From Vibrio halioticoli NBRC 102217 (lineage in GTDB: Bacteria; Pseudomonadota; Gammaproteobacteria; Enterobacterales; Vibrionaceae), in the NCBI RefSeq assembly GCF_000496695.1, contig NZ_BAUJ01000060.1, positions 1 to 33,537 on the forward strand: 33,537 bases of DNA, given 5' to 3'. Position 1 is the stretch's first letter. Each line of letters starts with the position of its first letter. Both the position numbers and the translations under genes were made by a program. Below the pieces are notes generated by a model that was not told where the DNA came from, made no database searches, and saw only the letters and a program-made list of their open reading frames with translations. This document shows positions 27,879 to 33,537 of the stretch, in pieces.

Positions 27879-28391
27879 TTAAAAGCTAAAACCAAGTCTT
27901 ACTTCTATTGCACTTTGCCACTCTTCATAGTCTAAAGTTGCCTTCAAATTTAAGCTTTCAGTTAACATATATTTGCCAGACAGTTCTGCCCCCATATAGT
28001 CGCTAATGCTTACTGCTTCTGCGTCTGGCGAGGCATAGATAGCACTATTCAAAGAGAGTTTGTTACTAAAATGGTAGTTCACACCACTTAAAAAATCGCG
28101 ACTTGATTGACGATCGACTGAGCCAGAAATTCGTGTTGCAACATAAAGATCGATATTTTCGAAAACTGAGTATGCATAGCCGGTATCGACACGCCACTCA
28201 TCAAATTGCTCACCCGATCCAGGAATAGCAGACATAAATAAGCGATGTGGGGATTGGTTATTCAATGCGTGGATGTTTGAGTCCTGCGGGACGGCGTTGT
28301 CAAAGTCTGTAGCACTATAGGCGGTGGTAGTGAAAAGAGTAAATAGAATGGGCACGAGCAAAAGCAGTTGATAACGAAAAAATAATCGCAT
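27879..28391 (-). CDS. Small outer-membrane beta-barrel-like protein, unknown function
   Basis: No family is recognised with certainty. The 170-residue protein has a Sec signal peptide (hydrophobic core about residues 8-20, cleavage near 26-27). The mature sequence is rich in alternating hydrophobic strands (WRVDTGYAYSVFENIDLYVATRI cut, SLNLKATLDYEEWQSAIEVRLGFSF cut). It ends in phenylalanine, the classical C-terminal signature recognised by the BAM machinery. With about 140 mature residues it could form an 8-strand barrel. AAGGGGA lies before the ATG. It lies between arcA and the thr operon. The barrel assignment is an inference. Confidence 0.7.
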   Translation of the reverse strand: MRLFFRYQLLLLVPILFTLFTTTAYSATDFDNAVPQDSNIHALNNQSPHRLFMSAIPGSGEQFDEWRVDTGYAYSVFENIDLYVATRISGSVDRQSSRDFLSGVNYHFSNKLSLNSAIYASPDAEAVSISDYMGAELSGKYMLTESLNLKATLDYEEWQSAIEVRLGFSF

Positions 28392-28544
28392 TTTGTCCCC
28401 TTATTCATCCTTGAAGAATATCAATTATGGGTGTGGATAAGAGGAATTTCCATGCTAACGCTTATAAATAATTTGTTTACCTTATGTTATTGTGATGAAG
28501 ACAGTTCCTATTTCAAATTTTTAGCTTTGATGTCTATACTTTCC

Positions 28545-28590
28545 TCCCATTTTTGTTGATGAAAATGGGAATTTGTCCATTTTTGTTAAT
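28545..28590. repeat. Inverted and direct repeats upstream of the thr promoter
   Basis: TCCCATTTT (28545-28553) and AAAATGGGA (28562-28570) are a perfect 9-bp inverted repeat. CCATTTTTGTTGAT (28547-28560) recurs as CCATTTTTGTTAAT (28577-28590), exactly 30 bases apart. They lie directly upstream of the thr -35 and could bind a regulator of thrLABC or of the divergent outer-membrane gene. Nothing else is evident in 28392-28544. Confidence 0.45.
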
Positions 28591-28596
28591 TTATCA

Positions 28597-28625
28597 TTGA
28601 CGGATTAAAGCAAAATAGGTAATTC
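28597..28625 (+). promoter_or_regulatory. Predicted promoter of thrLABC
   Basis: TTGACG (28597-28602), a 17-base spacer and TAATTC (28620-28625) predict a start near 28632, about 31 bases before the thrL ATG. Confidence 0.6.
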
Positions 28626-28662
28626 TAGAGTTAGACATATTTAGAAAACAGATAGAACAGTA

Positions 28663-28734
28663 ATGCAAAACACACGTAGCCTGATTACCCGAATCATTAT
28701 TACCGACACCACCAGTGTTGGGGCAGGCTGCTGA
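28663..28734 (+). CDS. thrL: thr operon leader peptide ThrL
   Basis: This 23-residue frame begins MQNTRSLITRIIITDTTSV and contains five threonines and four isoleucines, ending in TGA. Stretches of Thr and Ile codons are the sensing element of thr attenuation in enteric bacteria: charged tRNA shortage stalls the ribosome and prevents the terminator downstream. The ribosome site is weak (AGATAGAACAG). The 3' part of the frame (CAGGC, 28724-28728) can pair with GCCTG in the terminator stem (28756-28760), a possible antiterminator contact. Confidence 0.9.
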   Translation: MQNTRSLITRIIITDTTSVGAGC

Positions 28735-28748
28735 AAGAAAACTTTTAC

Positions 28749-28786
28749 AAAAAAGGCCTGTATCCCACCAGATACAGGCCTTTTTT
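28749..28786 (+). terminator. thr operon attenuator
   Basis: GGCCTGTATC (28755-28764), loop CCACCA and GATACAGGCC (28771-28780) form a perfect 10-bp stem, extended by A-T pairs and ending in six T residues. It lies between thrL and thrA. Confidence 0.95.
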
Positions 28787-28815
28787 ATTGCAATTTTTAG
28801 CTCAGGGAGAATGGA

Positions 28816-31275
28816 ATGCGAGTATTAAAGTTTGGAGGATCGTCGTTATCGGATGCAAGTAGGTTTTTGCGTGCGGCGAATATTATTGCAAGTAATGCGG
28901 ATCAAGAGGAGTTGGCGGTTGTCTTATCTGCTCCAGGAAAAACCACCAATAAACTAGTCGCAATTATCAACTCTGCGCTAGAGAAGCAAGATGTAGAACC
29001 TCTGATCAATGACTTACGAAACTCTTTTATAGAATTATCGAACAACATCAAACAAGAGCTACCTCATATTCAGTTAGACGCTTTCTCGGCTCAAGTTGAA
29101 GAATCACTAGGCAACTTAGTTGAGTTTGTGCAAGGTATTAAGCTATTGGGCATGTGCCCAAACAACGTTAATGCGCGCATCATTAGTAAAGGTGAAAAAG
29201 TTTCTATTCGCTTAATGAAAGCGGTATTAGAAGCTAAAGGACAAGCCGCGGGTCTGATTGATCCTGTGCAATACCTTTATGCGAAAGGTGATTACCTAGA
29301 AGCTATGGTAGACGTTGAAGTCTCGACGCAGAACTTCGTGCAATCACCATTACCAAAAGATGAAGTGCATCTAATGCCGGGCTTTACCGCAGGTAACGCT
29401 AAGGGCGAACTGGTTACTCTTGGACGTAATGGCTCAGATTATTCTGCGGCGGTATTGGCGGCTTGTTTACGTGCCGATTGCTGTGAAATTTGGACTGATG
29501 TAGACGGCGTGTATAACTGTGATCCGCGCTTAGTTGAAGACGCACGCCTCCTTAAATCGTTAAGTTACCAAGAAGCGATGGAGCTTTCTTATTTTGGCGC
29601 TTCAGTGCTGCATCCAAAAACCATCGCCCCGATTGCGCAGTTTAATATTCCTTGTCTGATCAAAAACAGCTTCAACCCACAAGGGCCGGGCACTTTAATC
29701 GGCCTAGATACCGGTGAAGATAATTTAGATATCAAAGGCATCACGACCTTAAACGACCTGACTATGGTTAATGTGTCAGGCCCTGGCATGAAAGGTATGG
29801 TGGGTATGGCAAGTCGCGTATTTGGCGCGATGTCTTCTGCCGGTATCTCGATTGTACTGATTACTCAATCTTCTTCTGAATACAGCATTAGCTTCTGTAT
29901 TGAAGCGGTCGATCGCCTGCGTGCTCAAGCGGTATTGGAAGAAGCGTTTGAACTTGAACTAAAAGATAACTTGTTGGAGCAAATCGAGTTCATCAATGAT
30001 GTGGCGATTTTGACTCTGGTTGGCGACGGTATGCGCACTTCTCGTGGTGTGGCTTCTAAGTTCTTTACCTCGTTAACTCAAGTAAATGTCAACATTGTGG
30101 CTATTGCTCAAGGCTCTTCTGAGCGCGCTATTTCAGCTGTAATCCCTGAAAACAAAATTGCTAAAGCGATTAAAGCGTGTCACGAAAACCTATTTAATTC
30201 TAAACACTTCATCGACTTATTTGTGGTTGGTATTGGTGGTGTTGGTGGTGAGTTTGTCGATCAGGTCGCTCGTCAGCAGCAAAAACTTGCTAGCAAAGGC
30301 ATTGTGATGCGCGTGTGTGCCTTAGCCAATAGCCAAGGCATGTTACTTGATGGCGAAGGCTTAGAGCTCGATCAATGGCGTGATCGTATGGGAGATGCTA
30401 GTGAGAAATTCTGCATTTCATCATTGAGCGCTATGGTGCAGCGCAATCACATCATTAACCCAGTATTAGTTGATTGTACCTCTAGTGAAAACGTAGCCGG
30501 TCAGTACGCTGACTTCCTACAAGCTGGCTTCCATGTGGTGACGCCAAACAAGAAAGCAAACACAGCGAGCATGTCGTACTACCATCAATTGCGTCAAGTT
30601 GCGCGTGCTTCAAGACGTAAACTTATGTATGAAACTACGGTAGGCGCAGGCTTACCTGTTATCGAGAACCTGCAAAACCTAATTAACGCGGGTGATGAAC
30701 TGGTTAAGTTTAACGGCATTTTGTCGGGTTCAATGTCCTTTATCTTTGGCAAATTAGATGAAGGTATGACGTTGAGTGAAGCGACAAAAGTAGCCATGGA
30801 TAACGGCTTTACAGAGCCTGATCCTCGCGACGATTTATCGGGTATGGACGTGGCACGTAAGCTGCTTATTTTGGCTCGTGAAACCGGTATGTCGATTGAA
30901 CTTGAAGATGTCGTGGTTGATCAAGCATTGCCACCGGGTTTTGATGATTCTGGTTCTATTGCTGAGTTTGTAGCGCGTTTGCCTGAGGCGGATGCTTACT
31001 TTACGAATTTGTCCCAAGAAGCGGCTAAAGAAGGCAAAGTGCTTCGTTATGTGGGTGAGATTGCCGACGGTAAATGTCGAGTGGCTATCGCGGCGGTAGA
31101 TGAGAACGATCCTCTATTTAAAGTAAAAGATGGTGAGAATGCTCTGGCATTTTACAGTCGTTACTATCAGCCAATTCCACTGGTTATGCGTGGTTACGGT
31201 GCTGGGACAGAGGTAACGGCGGCAGGTGTATTCTCTGATGTAATGCGTACATTGGGTTGGAAGTTAGGAATCTAA
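28816..31275 (+). CDS. thrA: Bifunctional aspartokinase I / homoserine dehydrogenase I
   Basis: ThrA catalyses the first and third steps of threonine synthesis, and in enterics it is feedback-inhibited by threonine. The 819-residue protein starts with the aspartokinase signature [14 protein letters not shown] and has the [19 protein letters not shown] kinase motif near 200. Two ACT domains follow (about 315-450; [20 protein letters not shown] near 317, cut). The dehydrogenase half has a Rossmann motif, [14 protein letters not shown], near 470 and the [17 protein letters not shown] and [16 protein letters not shown] segments. AGGGAGA lies 5 bases before the ATG. Expression is governed by the thrL attenuator. 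Confidence 0.98.
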   Translation: MRVLKFGGSSLSDASRFLRAANIIASNADQEELAVVLSAPGKTTNKLVAIINSALEKQDVEPLINDLRNSFIELSNNIKQELPHIQLDAFSAQVEESLGNLVEFVQGIKLLGMCPNNVNARIISKGEKVSIRLMKAVLEAKGQAAGLIDPVQYLYAKGDYLEAMVDVEVSTQNFVQSPLPKDEVHLMPGFTAGNAKGELVTLGRNGSDYSAAVLAACLRADCCEIWTDVDGVYNCDPRLVEDARLLKSLSYQEAMELSYFGASVLHPKTIAPIAQFNIPCLIKNSFNPQGPGTLIGLDTGEDNLDIKGITTLNDLTMVNVSGPGMKGMVGMASRVFGAMSSAGISIVLITQSSSEYSISFCIEAVDRLRAQAVLEEAFELELKDNLLEQIEFINDVAILTLVGDGMRTSRGVASKFFTSLTQVNVNIVAIAQGSSERAISAVIPENKIAKAIKACHENLFNSKHFIDLFVVGIGGVGGEFVDQVARQQQKLASKGIVMRVCALANSQGMLLDGEGLELDQWRDRMGDASEKFCISSLSAMVQRNHIINPVLVDCTSSENVAGQYADFLQAGFHVVTPNKKANTASMSYYHQLRQVARASRRKLMYETTVGAGLPVIENLQNLINAGDELVKFNGILSGSMSFIFGKLDEGMTLSEATKVAMDNGFTEPDPRDDLSGMDVARKLLILARETGMSIELEDVVVDQALPPGFDDSGSIAEFVARLPEADAYFTNLSQEAAKEGKVLRYVGEIADGKCRVAIAAVDENDPLFKVKDGENALAFYSRYYQPIPLVMRGYGAGTEVTAAGVFSDVMRTLGWKLGI

Positions 31276-31277
31276 AC

Positions 31278-32240
31278 ATGAAAGAGAGTGTTTGCGTTTA
31301 TGCTCCAGCATCTATCGGCAATGTCAGTGTCGGTTTTGATGTACTGGGCGCAGCAGTCTCTCCAATAGATGGCACATTACTTGGAGATCGAGTAATGGTT
31401 GCCACTGGAGAGTCAGAGTTTTCATTAAAAACAGCAGGGCGTTTTGTCAGTAAGTTACCTGCTGATGCGAAACAAAATATTGTGTATCGCTGCTGGCAAG
31501 TGTTTGCCACAGAAGTGGCGCGTAAAGGTGTCGCACTGCGCCACTTAGAGATGACTCTAGAGAAAAACATGCCTATTGGTTCAGGGCTTGGTTCTAGCGC
31601 TTGCTCTATTGTGGCGGCATTAGATGCGTTAAACCAATTTCATAATAACCCGCTTAATGAAACCGAGTTGCTGGCCTTGATGGGCGAGATGGAAGGTGAA
31701 ATTTCTGGTGGTATCCATTTTGACAATGTCGCCCCTTGCTATCTTGGCGGCGTACAACTGATGGTAGAAGAACTGGGTATTATTAGCCAAGAAGTGCCTA
31801 GCTTTGATGATTGGTATTGGGTGATGGCGTATCCGGGAATCAATGTTTCAACGGCAGCCGCTCGTGAAATATTACCTGCTCAATATCGTAGACAAGATAT
31901 TATTGCGCACGGTCGTCATTTAGCGGGCTTTATTCATGCCAGTTATTCTGGTCAATCAAAGCTAGCCGCTAAAATGATTAAAGACGTGATTGCTGAACCT
32001 TATCGACAGCGTCTGCTTCCTGGCTTCCCTGAAGCGAGAGAATACGCTGAAACAGTGGGCGCACTCACTTCTGGAATTTCTGGAAGTGGCCCCACAATGT
32101 TTACTATCTGTGATAGTTTAGAGGTTGCCGAAAGAGTGAAAGCTTGGCTTGAAACCAACTACGTACAAAATGATGAAGGATTCGTGCACATCTGCAAAAT
32201 AGATCAGCAGGGCTCGAAGGGAACAGGAAGTAAATTATGA
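31278..32240 (+). CDS. thrB: Homoserine kinase ThrB
   Basis: ThrB phosphorylates homoserine with ATP. The 320-residue protein belongs to the GHMP kinases: an N-terminal [16 protein letters not shown] segment, the ATP-binding loop [13 protein letters not shown] at about 99-111, and the C-terminal [11 protein letters not shown] motif. ATG 31278 is chosen because AGGA at 31266-31269 is 8 bases upstream; the longer frame from 31257 would start inside thrA. It begins two bases after the thrA stop and overlaps thrC by four bases. Confidence 0.98.
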   Translation: MKESVCVYAPASIGNVSVGFDVLGAAVSPIDGTLLGDRVMVATGESEFSLKTAGRFVSKLPADAKQNIVYRCWQVFATEVARKGVALRHLEMTLEKNMPIGSGLGSSACSIVAALDALNQFHNNPLNETELLALMGEMEGEISGGIHFDNVAPCYLGGVQLMVEELGIISQEVPSFDDWYWVMAYPGINVSTAAAREILPAQYRRQDIIAHGRHLAGFIHASYSGQSKLAAKMIKDVIAEPYRQRLLPGFPEAREYAETVGALTSGISGSGPTMFTICDSLEVAERVKAWLETNYVQNDEGFVHICKIDQQGSKGTGSKL

Positions 32241-33517
32241 AGTTGTATAACATCAAAGAAAACGACGAACAGGTCTCATTTGGACAGGCTGTTCGACAAG
32301 GTTTAGGTCGTAACCAAGGACTATTCTTCCCAACGGATATTCCGAAGTTGGATAACATTGACGCTTTACTTGCTGAGGATTTTATCACTCGCAGTAGTAA
32401 AATATTGTCAGCATTGATTGGTGATGAACTCTCACAAGCGCAAGTTTCTGAGATGGTGAACTCTGCGTTTGAATTCCCTGCACCTATTAAGCAAGTAAAA
32501 GATGGCACTTACGCTTTGGAATTGTTCCACGGTCCAACACTAGCATTTAAAGATTTTGGTGGCCGCTTTATGGCGCAGTCACTGGCAACCGTTTCTGAAG
32601 GCGGCCAAATCACGATATTGACCGCGACTTCAGGTGATACTGGCGCGGCGGTAGCGCATGCTTTTTATGGTATGCCGAATATCAACGTTGTTATCTTGTA
32701 TCCAAAAGGCAAAATCAGCCCACTACAAGAAAAACTCTTTTGTACTTTGGGCAAAAACATTCATACCGTGGCCATTGCTGGTGACTTTGATGATTGCCAA
32801 TCTTTAGTTAAGAAAGCCTTTGATGACGAAGCACTTCGTCAAGAAATTGGTTTGAATTCAGCAAACTCAATCAATATCAGCCGTTTAATGGCGCAGATTT
32901 GTTATTACTTTGAAGCTGCTGCTCAACTGAGCAAAGAACAGCGTGAGAACCTAGTGATCTCTGTTCCAAGTGGTAACTTTGGTAACTTAACCGCAGGTCT
33001 GCTAGCCAAGGCTCTAGGCTTACCTATTAAGCGCTTCATTGCTGCCACTAATGCCAACGATACTGTTCCTCGTTACCTAAAAACGGGCAAGTGGGATCCA
33101 AAACCTACCGTTGCAACAACTTCAAACGCAATGGACGTTAGTCAACCCAATAACTGGCCGCGTATCGAAGAGCTTTGCCAACGTCAAGGTTGGGGCTTAG
33201 ATACATTGGGCAGTGCTACTGTGACGGATGAGCAAAGTGCTGCAAGTGTTCGTGAACTCAATGACTTAGGCTACCTATGTGAGCCACATGGCGCGATAGC
33301 GTACCGTTCTTTACAAGAGCAACTTAATGATGGCGAAACAGGGCTATTCTTGTGTACAGCTCACCCTGCTAAGTTTAAAGAAGTAGTTGATGACATTTTA
33401 GGTAGTGATATTGAATTGCCGGGACCACTGGCGAAGCATGCGGTAATGGATCTATTGTCAGAAGATTTAGACAATGATTTTGAACGACTAAAAGCGGTAC
33501 TAAGAAAAGTGCAGTAG
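32237..33517 (+). CDS. thrC: Threonine synthase ThrC
   Basis: ThrC converts O-phosphohomoserine to threonine with pyridoxal phosphate. The 426-residue protein has the cofactor lysine Lys105 in [14 protein letters not shown] and the [11 protein letters not shown] phosphate-binding stretch. It also has the [12 protein letters not shown] loop that cups the cofactor phosphate. The start lies inside the thrB stop (ATGA), showing translational coupling. The gene is complete, with its TAG stop at 33515-33517. No terminator is visible in the last 20 bases of the window. Confidence 0.98.
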   Translation: MKLYNIKENDEQVSFGQAVRQGLGRNQGLFFPTDIPKLDNIDALLAEDFITRSSKILSALIGDELSQAQVSEMVNSAFEFPAPIKQVKDGTYALELFHGPTLAFKDFGGRFMAQSLATVSEGGQITILTATSGDTGAAVAHAFYGMPNINVVILYPKGKISPLQEKLFCTLGKNIHTVAIAGDFDDCQSLVKKAFDDEALRQEIGLNSANSINISRLMAQICYYFEAAAQLSKEQRENLVISVPSGNFGNLTAGLLAKALGLPIKRFIAATNANDTVPRYLKTGKWDPKPTVATTSNAMDVSQPNNWPRIEELCQRQGWGLDTLGSATVTDEQSAASVRELNDLGYLCEPHGAIAYRSLQEQLNDGETGLFLCTAHPAKFKEVVDDILGSDIELPGPLAKHAVMDLLSEDLDNDFERLKAVLRKVQ

Positions 33518-33537
33518 TACATTTACCTTTATCAATA

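Overview
The window reads as core chromosome of a Vibrio-like gammaproteobacterium (family Vibrionaceae). The evidence is the gene set and order: dciA-secA-mutT-dapB-carAB, mtnN, gltBD, yhcC-arcB, arcA and thrLABC. It also has a DciA-type helicase loader gene beside secA, ArcA and ArcB very close to the E. coli proteins, and a carAB 3' UTR organised like the CarZ small RNA of Vibrio cholerae. Almost every gene is recognisable and intact. I see no tRNA, rRNA, CRISPR array, prophage or defence island.

Layout. 74-529 (-) is dciA, divergent from secA (813-3539, +). mutT, dapB and the carAB operon follow on the + strand, each unit closed by a clear intrinsic terminator. The carAB 3' UTR ends in a hairpin, a single-stranded stretch and a terminator; the single-stranded stretch is perfectly complementary to the carA Shine-Dalgarno region. 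An intact 2.36-kb IS66-family element (9883-12246) sits just beyond, with 8-bp target duplications. Then come a TSUP-family permease (+) and a LysR regulator (-) whose 3' ends overlap by 74 bp, a TRIC-family membrane protein coupled to mtnN (-), a DUF1499 lipoprotein (-) and gltBD (-). The gltB-yhcC intergenic region carries a near-consensus PurR-type palindrome. yhcC, arcB and a small lipoprotein gene (+) converge on arcA (-). After a small outer-membrane-like protein (-), the window ends with the threonine operon thrL-thrA-thrB-thrC (+), including its leader peptide and attenuator.

How the genes work together. dapB, thrABC, gltBD and carAB are linked amino-acid and nucleotide biosynthesis units: aspartate-family amino acids, glutamate from glutamine and 2-oxoglutarate, and carbamoyl phosphate for arginine and pyrimidines. 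ArcB/ArcA is the respiratory redox two-component system. Here its two genes lie within 600 bp of each other in convergent orientation, whereas in E. coli they are far apart. A perfect FNR box upstream of arcA fits the known FNR-ArcA hierarchy.

Several starts were set by Shine-Dalgarno position rather than the longest frame: dapB (GTG 4096), carA (TTG 5363), tnpA (9963), gltB (22194), arcB (23796) and thrB (31278). The observations most worth following up are the CarZ-like RNA with its carA seed match, the small ORFs in the arcA leader, the PurR-like palindrome beside gltB, and the Cys-to-Tyr change at the second redox cysteine of ArcB. I found no convincing wholly new system.
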